A DNA stretch of 19,650 nt from Candidatus Heimdallarchaeota archaeon LC_3 (GCA_001940645.1 MDVS01000093.1:1-19650); one strand, 5' to 3'. Shown: positions 7,009-14,863, counted from the first letter of the stretch. Notes: generated by a model from the sequence alone, not told the origin. Numbers and translations: made by a program.

Positions 7009-7457
7009 TACTTAGGAGAATCAGAAAGGAAATGATATCCTTTTTTGATTACTTTTTGTTTGATTTCTTCAAAATTCTCTGTAATATAAGGACATTTTAA
7101 ATTATAAAAAATTGAATCAAATAGTAGGTTTCCATAAATGGGAAAAGAAAAACATGCATCTGGTCGTTTTTCATTAATTATTGTACAAAATCCGTTTTCT
7201 AGGTCATATTTAGGACAAGGTAAGGGATCTTCATAATTTCCTGTTTTATACATTCCATCAGGCATACGATGAACATCTTTTAGAGTATGAAATATTAAAA
7301 GTACTTCCTCCTTATTTATAAAATTAATTGACATCAATTTTAGATCGCAACATTTATAGAGAAGTATTTCACATTTTTTACAATAGTACTGTAATTCATT
7401 TCTAAATTCAGCTAATAATTCATCCATACTCAAGGAAATCCAAATATATCTCCGCAA
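7005..7457 (-). CDS. YkgJ-like cysteine-cluster protein
   Basis: The product is related to the YkgJ / CxxCxxxCC family of putative Fe-S or zinc-binding proteins. Numbering from the upstream start, the first cluster is C26-x2-C29-x6-C36-C37. It is followed by a segment resembling the family's 'E-hhhI' helix, then C81 (PCPKYD), C91 (GFCTII), the hallmark NEKRPDACFSFPI with C102, and a final C122 (LKCPYI). Eight cysteines in this order strongly suggest metal binding; the substrate and reaction are unknown. A more natural start than the first codon is the ATG at 7427-7425, which begins MDELLAEF and overlaps the end of the upstream gene by 8 bases (ATGGATGA), pointing to translational coupling. 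The 3' end overlaps the opposing gene by a few bases. Confidence 0.7.
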   Translation of the reverse strand: MRRYIWISLSMDELLAEFRNELQYYCKKCEILLYKCCDLKLMSINFINKEEVLLIFHTLKDVHRMPDGMYKTGNYEDPLPCPKYDLENGFCTIINEKRPDACFSFPIYGNLLFDSIFYNLKCPYITENFEEIKQKVIKKGYHFLSDSPKY

Positions 7458-7674
7458 AAACTTTATATGTTTTACCTTTTAATCCAATTATAAATAATTC
7501 GTTTTTGCAAGTAATACAAAATTCTGAAGATTTTTCTAATGCTTTTGTCACACTGTTCAATCCTAATCGTAGTTGAAAATTGAGTAAAATTCTCTCCCAT
7601 TCATAAGATGAATAAATTTTTTCAGACTCTTTTTGAGCCAAATGTTGAATTAATTCTTTAAAAAGAGATTTCAC
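7420..7674 (-). CDS. Hypothetical 84-residue protein upstream of the YkgJ-like gene
   Basis: A GTG start opens a mostly helical 84-residue protein (MKSLFKELIQHLAQKESEKI...) with one CxxC (FCITCKNE, around residues 53-56) followed by a beta-like segment (LFIIGLKGKTYKVF). I do not recognise the family. Its TGA lies inside the beginning of the YkgJ-like gene, so the two are probably one transcript with coupled translation. A functional link through metal or cysteine chemistry is possible but not shown. The promoter region is shared with the divergent chemoreceptor gene and holds an AATATAAATATT element suited to a TATA box. Confidence 0.55.
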   Translation of the reverse strand: MKSLFKELIQHLAQKESEKIYSSYEWERILLNFQLRLGLNSVTKALEKSSEFCITCKNELFIIGLKGKTYKVFAEIYLDFLEYG

Positions 7675-7696
7675 TTTTTTAAGTAGGGTCGCCTAT

Positions 7697-7728
7697 AATA
7701 ATATTTATATTATTGGTAGGAATACCTA
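7697..7728. promoter_or_regulatory. Two short inverted repeats in the divergent promoter region
   Basis: AATAATA-TTTA-TATTATT (7697-7714) and TAGG-AATA-CCTA (7717-7728) lie back to back between the divergent genes at 7674 (minus) and 7763 (plus). The first also contains TATA-like sequence. They may be promoter elements or an operator shared by the two units. Confidence 0.3.
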
Positions 7729-7762
7729 GCTACTACATGAAATAAAAAATTAGGTGAAATAG

Positions 7763-9148
7763 TTGTTCTTTTTAAGGAAGTTTAATGATTTCAGAGTGAA
7801 ATCTAAACTGTTTGTAATATTTTCAATTATAATTGTAGTAGGAGCTGTAATGGGAGTGATGATGCTATATTCTACTAATTTGTCTCGTAGTGATGCTGTG
7901 GTCATAAATGTTGCTGGAAGGCAAAGAATGTTAACTCAAAAAATGATCCAAAAATCGCTAGCAATTTATTTTCATACAGATTTTACTTTGCAAAGTGAAA
8001 CTATTGCTGAACTTAATCAAGCCCGTTTGGAGTTCGAGAAAGCTCATATTGGCCTCCGGAATGGTGATTCGGATTTAGGAATTCCCGGAACGGATGATAA
8101 TAACGTTTTAAAAAACTGGAATGCTGTGGATGAATACTATTCAAATAATTTTAAGCAATTAATCATAAATATAGAAAATTCTCAAGGAAATGTATCTGAG
8201 ACCATGATATCATCTGTTATTACTGAGGAAGAACCGTTAATTGAGCGTCTTCAATCTATGGTCTTATCGTTTCAACAATTTGCTGAAAACAAAATAGCCT
8301 TTGCTGATTTATTGGCTATCATCTTTCCATTTGGAATCTTTGCAATCTCCATTTTTGCAGGTTTTATGTTAAATTATACCATTTCTCGTCCATTAATTCG
8401 CATAAGCGATGATTCTAAAGCTATTGCAGATGGAGATTTGACTATTCTTATAGATTCAAACCAGCAAAACAGGAAAGATGAAATTGGTGTGTTGAGTAAA
8501 AATTTTGGGTTAATGGTCATTAATCTTAAAAAGGCTGTAACAGATATACAAAAAGGTTCTACAACAATTGCTACTAATTCACAAGAAATGGCTTCTTCAG
8601 CTGAAGAAGTAAATGCTACCAGTGAGGAAATATCATCAATTACCCAACAAATGTCTCGTGGATCCCAGGAACAAAGCGTAAAGAGTTCTGAATCCACTAT
8701 GTTGGTAGAAGAATTACAAAAAAGCTTTAGTGAAAAAATCAAAAATATCGAAGAACTCTCAGGTCTAATTGAAGATATTACTGGAAAAGTTAATATGCTG
8801 GCGCTTAATGCCTCTATTGAAGCCGCACGTGCTGGGGAATATGGTCGAGGATTCGCGGTAGTAGCTGAAAACATCCGACAATTGGCTGAAGAAGGAAAAA
8901 AATCTGTTTCTAAAGTAAATGAAATCACCTCCGATATCCAAACATATCTTCAATCTTCTATAAAAACCATTTATGGCTCCATTCAAGAAGTAGCATCTAT
9001 TTCAGAAGAGACTGCTTCTGGTGCAGAAGAAGCAACTGCTGCAACGGAAGAACAGACCGCTACAATGCAAGAAATGTCTTCTTCAGCCCAAGAATTAGCA
9101 AATATTGCTTCTGATCTCGAAAATGCCGTAAAGAAATTTACAATATAG
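7763..9148 (+). CDS. Methyl-accepting chemotaxis-type sensor with NarX/PilJ-like input
   Basis: The product is a 461-residue membrane chemoreceptor. TM1 is at about 17-36. The extracytoplasmic domain opens with [11 protein letters not shown] (51-61), the P-box-like signature of the NarX/NarQ and PilJ sensor family. TM2 is at about 182-203, then a HAMP linker (205-258) and the cytoplasmic signalling helix pair, whose hairpin tip carries the MCP hallmark [14 protein letters not shown] (346-359) and [17 protein letters not shown] (361-377). The Glu-rich flanks ([12 protein letters not shown] and [11 protein letters not shown]) are likely methylation regions. No CheW-binding pentapeptide is seen at the end. 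The TTG start is supported by AGGTGA 5-6 bases upstream. No che genes are in the window; the downstream membrane sensor and hybrid kinase suggest a shared sensory operon. The ligand is unknown, although some relatives with this motif sense nitrate or surface contact. Confidence 0.93.
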   Translation: MFFLRKFNDFRVKSKLFVIFSIIIVVGAVMGVMMLYSTNLSRSDAVVINVAGRQRMLTQKMIQKSLAIYFHTDFTLQSETIAELNQARLEFEKAHIGLRNGDSDLGIPGTDDNNVLKNWNAVDEYYSNNFKQLIINIENSQGNVSETMISSVITEEEPLIERLQSMVLSFQQFAENKIAFADLLAIIFPFGIFAISIFAGFMLNYTISRPLIRISDDSKAIADGDLTILIDSNQQNRKDEIGVLSKNFGLMVINLKKAVTDIQKGSTTIATNSQEMASSAEEVNATSEEISSITQQMSRGSQEQSVKSSESTMLVEELQKSFSEKIKNIEELSGLIEDITGKVNMLALNASIEAARAGEYGRGFAVVAENIRQLAEEGKKSVSKVNEITSDIQTYLQSSIKTIYGSIQEVASISEETASGAEEATAATEEQTATMQEMSSSAQELANIASDLENAVKKFTI

Positions 9149-9243
9149 AAAAAAACCATAGTACATAGAAAAATCAACGATTCATTCCTAATTCAGCGAA
9201 TTTTTATGTTATCTAAGGTATAAATATAATTTGGTGGATATCG

Positions 9244-9525
9244 TTGTTAGACAATAATTTACTCTTTCTTGTAGCATCTATTGTCTTTATTATAGCACTG
9301 CTGATTTTAACAATAAGTCTACTTATTCTAAAAAGATTAAAAGATAGAAACTTAATTTGGGTTGTCATTTTATACATGGTAACTGCTATTGCCTTCGTTC
9401 TCCATGCATTTACTGAAATTGCAGAATTGGGAGAATTATTATATGCAGTTACCGCTGTTATTGTCACATTGCTCTTTGTTGCCACATTAGTGATATATGA
9501 TATTAGCCTGCGTAAGTTGGAATAG
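9244..9525 (+). CDS. Stand-alone three-helix membrane sensor
   Basis: The product is a 93-residue protein made of three predicted membrane helices (about 7-29, 38-57, 64-85) with a basic loop KRLKDRN after the first. It closely matches the layout of the membrane domain at the N-terminus of the next gene's kinase: the same loop (VRKMKERG there) and the same H-x3-E-I at the end of helix 2 (FVLHAFTEI here with His54 and Glu58; FGVHHLGEI there). It therefore looks like a sensor domain without a kinase, perhaps a partner or modulator of the kinase. TTG start with GGTGGA 8 bases upstream. It follows the chemoreceptor by 95 bp and precedes the kinase by 12 bp. The His/Glu pair might bind metal or haem, but that is speculation. 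Confidence 0.75.
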   Translation: MLDNNLLFLVASIVFIIALLILTISLLILKRLKDRNLIWVVILYMVTAIAFVLHAFTEIAELGELLYAVTAVIVTLLFVATLVIYDISLRKLE

Positions 9526-9537
9526 GAGATTAATTCT

Positions 9538-11013
9538 TTGCTTAATAATGGTCTGCCGAACATTTTATTTTTATTAGCTTTTTTGATGGATATTATTTTG
9601 ATGACCTATGCACTATTCTTAGTTAGGAAAATGAAAGAAAGAGGTTATTTTCCTCGCACCGTTTTTTTTACTGGTTTGGGAGCATTGTTATTTGGAGTTC
9701 ATCATTTAGGGGAAATAATCTTTTCTCATATACCAATTGGTTTAGTATTTTCTGAATTGGCTGAAATCGTTGCTGCATTGGTTTTCTTATTAGCAGTATG
9801 GAATCTAGAAGAAGAAATTCATCTAAAACAACGTATAAATTCCGTAGGTGAGTTAGCTGGAGAATTAGCTCATAATTTTAATAATTTGCTAGCTATAATA
9901 GTAGGAAATCTATCGTTGGTAGAAATTGAAATGGATAATTTTACTGAAATACAAAAAAAACTTATTATTAATACATTGAAAGCAAGCGAAAGAGCTACCA
10001 AGTTGATTAAACAATTTCAAAACTTAAGTAAAGGTACTTTATCAGAAAAAAGTTGTCTCGATTTATATAATATTACAGAAGAAGTATTTCAATTTTTACA
10101 AAATATATCGAAAGATATTGAAAAAGTCATAACATTCCCAGCTGGAGAGTTTTTCGTCTTGGGAAATTCAACAGAGTTAAATCAGGTCTTTATTAATCTT
10201 TCTACAAACTCCTTATTTGCAATTCGTGCGAAAGGAGTAGATGTAAAAGATCAGAATGGAAATTTCATTAAAGTCTCTGCTGAAAAAAATAATTTTATTG
10301 GTAAAAACTTATTAAAAAGTAAGCAAGATGACAAAAGAACTAAAGTAAACTATATTAAAATTGTTTTTGAGGATTCTGGTATAGGTTTCACGAAAGAATC
10401 TTTAAGACGTGTTTTTGAACCCCTCTATACTACTAAAAAAGAAGGGAGCGTAAAAGGAAGTGGGTTGGGAATGACTTATGTTTATAATGTAATTACTGCC
10501 GATAATAGAGGGAGAATAACTGTTGAAAATCGACCTGATCAAGGTGCTAGAATTACTCTTTATTTACCAGAGTGTTTACCCGATATAAAACCGGTTTCCG
10601 TTGAAAAGCCAAAAAAACAAAATGGTTTAGAAACGATCTTGGTAGTCGATGATGAAGCAGAGCTTCGAGATTTATTAATTATTTGCTTACAAAAGGTAGG
10701 ATATTCTGTGATTACTGCTGAAAATGGCAAAGAAGCTTTAGAAATATTTAAACAAAAACAATCTAGTATTGATCTAATACTTTTAGATATGGTAATGCCT
10801 ATAATGTCAGGCATAGAAGTTGTAGAAGAAATTTCTAAATTAACTCCGGAAAAAAAAATCATAATAATGTCCGGACATTTCCAAGATCAAAAAATGAATA
10901 ATATTGAATTGCATGAAAAAATTCTTGCTTACTTGATAAAACCGTTCTCAATGCCGATGTTACTTAATAAAATAAGAGATGGTCTAGACTCCAAAATAAA
11001 AGGAAACTTGTGA
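9538..11013 (+). CDS. Hybrid histidine kinase with membrane sensor and C-terminal receiver
   Basis: The product is a 491-residue kinase. Three membrane helices (about 8-29, 40-60, 68-89) form the sensor. The dimerisation domain has the H-box GELAHNFNNLL with His112. The HATPase follows: N-box NQVFINLSTNSL (215-226), G1 FEDSGIGF (277-284), F-box RRVFEPLYTTK and G2 GSGLGM (307-312). A receiver closes the protein: Asp371-Asp372, phosphoacceptor Asp417 in ILLDMVMPIMSG, Ser445 in IMSG and Lys468 in LIKPF. This AHNFNNLL subtype is typical of hybrid kinases with an attached or separate receiver. It starts at a TTG with GGAGA 8-9 bases upstream, immediately after the paralogous mini-sensor, and is probably cotranscribed with it and the chemoreceptor. 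The output is unknown because no DNA-binding response regulator is nearby. Confidence 0.93.
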   Translation: MLNNGLPNILFLLAFLMDIILMTYALFLVRKMKERGYFPRTVFFTGLGALLFGVHHLGEIIFSHIPIGLVFSELAEIVAALVFLLAVWNLEEEIHLKQRINSVGELAGELAHNFNNLLAIIVGNLSLVEIEMDNFTEIQKKLIINTLKASERATKLIKQFQNLSKGTLSEKSCLDLYNITEEVFQFLQNISKDIEKVITFPAGEFFVLGNSTELNQVFINLSTNSLFAIRAKGVDVKDQNGNFIKVSAEKNNFIGKNLLKSKQDDKRTKVNYIKIVFEDSGIGFTKESLRRVFEPLYTTKKEGSVKGSGLGMTYVYNVITADNRGRITVENRPDQGARITLYLPECLPDIKPVSVEKPKKQNGLETILVVDDEAELRDLLIICLQKVGYSVITAENGKEALEIFKQKQSSIDLILLDMVMPIMSGIEVVEEISKLTPEKKIIIMSGHFQDQKMNNIELHEKILAYLIKPFSMPMLLNKIRDGLDSKIKGNL

Positions 11014-11190
11014 CACAAAGGATTAAGAAATGAATTTAAATAATTCTCGGTAAATTAAATTAGTTTATCAATGGAGAATTAAGACTGATAAAGAAGAATA
11101 TTCCTCCAAGGTCGATATTAGTTCAAAAGGAAGTGGAGTAATTAAGACGATTTACTGAGGAAAATAAATGATATGTTAGAGATAAGTAAA

Positions 11191-11202
11191 TGATAATTAT
11201 CA
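11191..11202. promoter_or_regulatory. 12-bp perfect palindrome TGATAATTATCA
   Basis: A perfect palindrome of the form bound by dimeric regulators, and reminiscent of Fur-type or MntR-type metal-regulator boxes in its GATAATTATC core. It stands 16 bases before the GTTATAAC cluster. Confidence 0.35.
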
Positions 11203-11218
11203 CTTTCATTATAAAGAA

Positions 11219-11253
11219 CTGTTATAACAGATTTACGTTATAACAGTTATAAC
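11219..11253. repeat. Three copies of the palindrome GTTATAAC
   Basis: GTTATAAC occurs at 11221-11228 (within the larger palindrome CTGTTATAACAG, 11219-11230), 11237-11244 and 11246-11253. Start-to-start distances are 16 and 9 bases. Repeated palindromes suggest a regulator-binding array rather than a terminator. Confidence 0.5.
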
Positions 11254-11499
11254 AGTAGTAGATTAAATGAAAGAACAAAATTTTCAGATCTAAATATGAA
11301 ATTGTTCTACCACACTATATTAAGTATATCAAATATTATAGAAAACAGGTAAAAAAAATTCAAACAATATTTGATTTGAGAATCAATATAACAAGTATAG
11401 GACAATACAAAGACGGAACGTGTGTTATTAATTATGATTAATGATTAAAGAGGAAGATTAAATCATTTAGATAATTCTTTAAGTAATTACCAATCTTTT

Positions 11500-11865
11500 T
11501 CATTTTTCATAATTCCATTTTGAATGCCAAATGTCTAAATATTTAAAACATTTAATTAATTCAACCCCTTTTTGATTCAAGCTGTATTCAACTCTAGGTG
11601 GAATTTCATTGAACCGTTTTCTATCTACTAAGCCATGATCTTCTAGTTCTCTAAGTCTTTTAGTTAAAGTTTTGGGACTAATATTTCCTAATTCTTCGAT
11701 AATTTTGTTAAATCTTTTTTTCCCGACTTTTAAATGCCAGAGGATTAATAAAGTCCATGATTTACTAATTGTACAAATAGTATCACTCATTGGACAAATT
11801 ATGTCTCTTATTGGCTCCTCTACCTGATTCTGATGACTTTTTTGAGTAAATTTTTTGCTATGCAT
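11500..11865 (-). CDS. HxlR-family winged-helix regulator
   Basis: The product is a 121-residue DNA-binding regulator of the HxlR/YodB type. The family opening is CPMSDTICTISKSWTLLILWHL, with Cys24 at the position used for redox sensing in YodB-like members and a second Cys31. The winged helix follows: FNKIIEELGNISPKTLTKRL (helices 2-3), LRELEDHGLVDRKRF, and the wing PPRVEYSLNQKG. Members bind as dimers to inverted repeats in divergent promoters and respond to oxidants, quinones, aldehydes or similar. The ATG start at 11865 is the natural one for the family length. The gene is divergent from the CDGSH protein, and the shared 165-bp gap holds a 10-bp perfect inverted repeat suited to such a dimer, so it probably controls itself and that neighbour (inference). 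Confidence 0.92.
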   Translation of the reverse strand: MHSKKFTQKSHQNQVEEPIRDIICPMSDTICTISKSWTLLILWHLKVGKKRFNKIIEELGNISPKTLTKRLRELEDHGLVDRKRFNEIPPRVEYSLNQKGVELIKCFKYLDIWHSKWNYEK

Positions 11866-11915
11866 TCTAAATATTTCCTTTTTCTATTGTTCATAAGATA
11901 ATTCAAGTAATTAGG

Positions 11916-11943
11916 TTAATACTTTATTATTAGAAAGTATTAA
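11916..11943. promoter_or_regulatory. Candidate HxlR operator, 10-bp perfect inverted repeat
   Basis: TTAATACTTT (11916-11925) and AAAGTATTAA (11934-11943) are exact inverted copies separated by 8 bases, placed in the gap between the divergent HxlR and CDGSH genes. The TACTT...AAGTA core resembles known HxlR-family operators. A second, imperfect repeat follows at once (ATAGT near 11943-11947 and ACTAT near 11960-11964), ending just before the TATA-like TTTTTAAA at 11969-11976. Confidence 0.6.
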
Positions 11944-12030
11944 TAGTATTTTATTGGAAACTATATTATTTTTAAATTACTTTCCTTTTGGAACAATTGT
12001 TATTTCATAATAAATAGAAAGGTAAAAAAT

Positions 12031-12270
12031 ATGTCAAAACCTAAAATAGCCGTAAAAAGTCCTGTAGAAGTTGAACTAGAAATTGGTAAAACTTATTATT
12101 GGTGCAAATGTGGTCTATCTAATAATCAACCTTATTGTGATGGCTCGCACTCAGAAACTGAATTTAATCCAATTGACTTTACTGTTGAAAAAGCAAAAAC
12201 AGCTTATTCATGCCGTTGTAAGCAGACTACAAAACCACCATATTGTGATGGTACACATAAGAACCTCTAA
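12031..12270 (+). CDS. Double CDGSH iron-sulfur protein
   Basis: The product is a 79-residue protein with two CDGSH motifs. The first has C25-K-C27 and YCDGSH with C36 and His40; the second has C61-R-C63 and YCDGTH with C72 and His76. Each is the 3Cys-1His ligand set of a mitoNEET-type [2Fe-2S] cluster, so one chain should carry two clusters and act in electron or cluster transfer or in redox sensing. It is soluble, with no membrane anchor. The size fits the small prokaryotic double-CDGSH proteins. The ATG is preceded by AAAGGT about 7 bases upstream and a TATA-like element near 11970. It is divergent from the HxlR regulator, whose candidate operators sit between them. A T-rich tract at about 12288-12301 may terminate the transcript. 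Confidence 0.93.
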   Translation: MSKPKIAVKSPVEVELEIGKTYYWCKCGLSNNQPYCDGSHSETEFNPIDFTVEKAKTAYSCRCKQTTKPPYCDGTHKNL

Positions 12271-12426
12271 ATAAAGAACAGCTAATTTTATATCGTTTTT
12301 CTTTGGCTTAATAATATTGATTTTTACAGTCTTTCCCCTTTAGAGTTCAAACATAAATTAGAGCCAATTGCAAAATAGTTTTTCATAATTCATATGGTGA
12401 TCAATCACTTTAAAATAGTTTGGAAT

Positions 12427-13501
12427 AGTGTACAGAGCATCTAATTGTCATGAAATTCGTTAAAATTTAAGAAAATCTGGATTTACGTAAATTTATTAAG
12501 ATTGTAAGAAGTTGATATATCCCTTTGTCTTTTTTTAATCCAATTCACTTTTCCAATTAGTTGGGAGAGAATAAAAGCTATTAAAATATATTTCCTTACC
12601 TTAACAGTTCCTCTAACAGGTAAACATCTTCCTTTAAGAATATCTTTAAATGTAGACTGATATCTTTCTACAGAACTTCTATGTTTCATAATTAGATTTC
12701 TAATCCTCACTCCTTCATTTCCTAAAGCTACTTTACGCCAACTATTTCTCCTAAGATAATTAAAGTATTTAATTCTAGCTTTTTTTGGATTATATGAAAC
12801 TGCAGGTACCAATCCTAATTCAATACTTCTTGAATAACATTTTTTATCGTCAAAAGCTCCATCCATTATAATAACAGATGCAGAACGAAGATCTCGTTGT
12901 TCTAAATGATCAAAAAGAACCATAGCTCCATTTAATTGATGATTATCAGCTGGAAGAACCCAAGTTGATCGAGGAATTTCACTCCAGGTTCCGGTTACAA
13001 AATAAGCCCAATAACCATGAAAGCGTTCTTTATCCGTTTTATATCCATATCCAGCATCTGAATCTAGATTATGCTTGTTACGACCATTTGACAATACATC
13101 AGTTGCATCTGAAGCTAAATCATCCTTATCAAATATCCCAAGTGATACTAAATGATCATCAATCATCTTAATGATCTTCAAAATTAGTTTTTCAGACAAA
13201 TTTCTGAAAAATCGTGAAAAAGTATCATGAGATGGAATATTTTCTTTACTGAACTCACAAAATGTTCTAAAAGCTTCAATTTCATGTAATTTTTCTTCTA
13301 AAGTTGTGTCATATTGAAAATTTTCTCTAATTTTTAATAAATGACTTAAGAAACTTAATGAATTATAAGAAGGCCTGCCAAAACGTTATTTTCTCTTAGG
13401 TAACCATTTTTTAATTGGTAATTTTATAACGCAAGATTTAAGTATATCTAAATTAATACCTTTAATAGAGCGATAAGTTTGCATTTTAATAACCTGTAGA
13501 T
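12427..13501 (-). mobile_element. Candidate insertion sequence, about 1.07 kb
   Basis: The transposase gene is framed by a 9-bp direct repeat GTTTGGAAT at 12418-12426 and 13502-13510, which could be a target duplication. Just inside, the left end reads AGTGTACAGAGCATC and the right end, inverted, reads ATCTACAGGTTATT. They share TACAG and scattered further matches, so terminal inverted repeats are only weakly supported. The implied length fits a compact IS carrying a single 333-codon transposase. The ends are tentative. Confidence 0.35.
12483..13484 (-). pseudogene. DDE transposase (IS4/IS5-like) interrupted by TAA
   Basis: The full reading frame is 333 codons from ATG 13484 to TAA 12485-12483, broken by one TAA at 13388-13386 (codon 33). 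Before it is MQTYRSIKGINLDIL...; directly after it comes RFGRPSYNSLSFLSHLLK, the conserved 'RxGRPxYxxL' opening of IS4/IS5-type transposases. The catalytic core is visible further on: SDATDV for the first Asp, VIIMDGAFDD for the second, and HRSSVERYQSTFKDI for the Glu helix. The frame also offers a TTG at 13199, but that start cuts off the N-terminal domain and is not the true one. The element should be inactive unless the stop is a sequence error. AAA to TAA would be the simplest origin of the stop. Confidence 0.85.
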
Positions 13502-13756
13502 GTTTGGAATTGCATTAACTGTGGGTAGTTGGTTGCAAATTCCATATAAATGCATATTTATGAGTTTATAAACTTTACGGGTTATTATCGCTCTTATTAA
13601 TAATTTATTGATGTATAATAAATCGTATATGTTATTTATTATATTATTCAGTAATGAAATTAAATAACAAGAGTATTAATAATTCTACAAAACAAAAAAG
13701 ATGAAATTAAAACAGATAGTTTTGCAATTATCTATTTGAATATAATAAAAAGAAAA
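13502..13756. other. AT-rich stretch with imperfect hairpin beside the transposase
   Basis: TGGAATTGCA (13505-13514) pairs with TGCAAATTCCA (13534-13544) if one A is bulged, enclosing an 18-nt loop. It overlaps the proposed right target repeat of the insertion sequence. The remainder is A/T-rich without a gene. Confidence 0.4.
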
Positions 13757-13885
13757 TTATAAATATAAAAATAAGAAAAGATCTGCTGTTTCTTTTTTGA
13801 TAGTGAAATATGCATTTGTGCTATAACGATGGGTGTAATGTTGTAGTTTCATATTATGATCGGGACAAAACCAATATTCTTCCAT
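13757..13885 (-). CDS. Small 42-residue protein with CxxH motif
   Basis: ATG at 13885 opens a 42-codon frame ending with TAA at 13759-13757. An AGGAG lies about 9 bases upstream of the ATG, one of the better ribosome-binding sites in this part of the window. The start MEEYWFCPDHNMKL resembles the first half of a zinc-ribbon knuckle (C-x2-H), but the second pair of ligands is missing and the C-terminal end (ADLFLFLYL) looks like run-off sequence. It may be a truncated zinc-ribbon gene or a genuine small protein. Confidence 0.4.
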   Translation of the reverse strand: MEEYWFCPDHNMKLQHYTHRYSTNAYFTIKKETADLFLFLYL

Positions 13886-13962
13886 TATTAATCAACTCCT
13901 ATTAAATTTCTTTTTTTCATTAAATTTTATTGTTAGTAATTTGTATATAATTAAAAGAATTA

Positions 13963-14289
13963 TTGCGCCTCCCAAAGAATAATTTCGATTTCTCAATAAT
14001 TATTGGATATATCACTTTGATATTATTAGTCCCCATAGGTTTTTTAATATCTAAGAGAAATTTTGACATAATAAAAACAGAAGACCTCTCTTCTACTGAG
14101 TTAGAATCATATCATAAACAAGTGAATAAATTGAAAATGGTAAGTCCTCTGGTTTTTTATATCCTTTATATTTTTACCCCAATAACAATTGTAGCGATTC
14201 CTTCTGATTATTTCTTACTAATTTTCACACCTTTAGCAAGCATATTAATGCTTTGGCTAATATTTTTAATATATAAAAGAGATTTCTGA
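13963..14289 (+). CDS. Small membrane protein, three helices
   Basis: The product is a 108-residue protein with predicted membrane helices at about 9-29, 61-79 and 83-104. A charged loop between the first two (KRNFDIIKTEDLSSTELESYHKQ, about 31-53, mixed acidic and basic) would lie on one side of the membrane. The start is a TTG at 13963 without a clear Shine-Dalgarno sequence. I do not recognise the family. It converges with another short membrane-protein gene at 14394-14720, with a 104-bp gap between the ends. Confidence 0.5.
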   Translation: MRLPKNNFDFSIIIGYITLILLVPIGFLISKRNFDIIKTEDLSSTELESYHKQVNKLKMVSPLVFYILYIFTPITIVAIPSDYFLLIFTPLASILMLWLIFLIYKRDF

Positions 14290-14393
14290 ATACTAAATGG
14301 GTAAAATTCCGAAAAAGTGTAAAAAAGACATTGATTCTGAATAGCAATTAGGTTAATAATAATTAAGAAAATAAAGCAGTTAAAATATGTATC

Positions 14394-14720
14394 CTATTTT
14401 TTGCCCCCCTTATTAATAATCATTTGAATTGTTACTGGGTCTTTCGCAAACGATTTATTACGTATAATTTCTAATCTCTTGTTTTTTGATATAATATGAT
14501 TTAAAAACAGTCCCATGATCAGTAAATATAGCATAGTGATGAAACTAATAACAATCACATATTCAAATAACAAAAAGAGTAATAATAAATATACAGCAGT
14601 ATTAACTATGAAAAATCTTCTCCTACTCATATTAAAAGAATTCACCCGTTTATTAGAAGGTATTTCATTTATGTCAATATCATTAGACATTTCTTCATCA
14701 ACATTTAATTCATTCAACAA
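14394..14720 (-). CDS. Small membrane protein, two helices with acidic N-terminus
   Basis: The product is a 108-residue protein that begins with an acidic, probably disordered tail (LNELNVDEEMSNDIDINE), then a basic SRRR just before two closely packed hydrophobic helices (about 37-53 and 55-77). It finishes with a basic tail (SKNKRLEIIRNKSF). Positive residues on both sides of the helix pair suggest a hairpin with both ends in the cytoplasm. The start is a TTG at 14720. The family is not recognised. It follows the 304-residue gene upstream on the same strand with a 143-bp gap, so the two could be cotranscribed. Confidence 0.5.
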   Translation of the reverse strand: MLNELNVDEEMSNDIDINEIPSNKRVNSFNMSRRRFFIVNTAVYLLLLFLLFEYVIVISFITMLYLLIMGLFLNHIISKNKRLEIIRNKSFAKDPVTIQMIINKGGKK

Positions 14721-14863
14721 TTAATAAATATAATTATTGTGGAAATTACTTTCTTAAATTTTTGAAATTGTCGGATTTAAGAGGAAATAAGACTAAAATG
14801 AATTTTGAAGAACTCTAGTAAATAATGGAAAAGGATTATTTGATGAAGAGTAGAAGATATTTT

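Larger units (their letters stand above)
11014..11499. other. Gap between converging genes, with palindrome cluster
   Basis: No convincing gene was found on either strand. The gap separates the 3' ends of the hybrid kinase and the HxlR gene, so it should not need promoter elements, yet it carries the palindromes listed at 11191-11202 and 11219-11253. Confidence 0.5.

Noticed and set aside
8374..8928. 184-codon minus-strand frame inside the chemoreceptor gene
   Set aside because: It is a shadow of the regular codon pattern in the methyl-accepting gene; the plus-strand product has all family motifs.
12083..12274. Second plus-strand frame across the CDGSH gene
   Set aside because: It lies wholly within the CDGSH gene in another frame and shows no motif.
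12483..13199. Transposase called as a 238-residue protein from TTG 13199
   Set aside because: The frame continues upstream with the conserved N-terminal transposase sequence to an ATG at 13484, interrupted only by one TAA.
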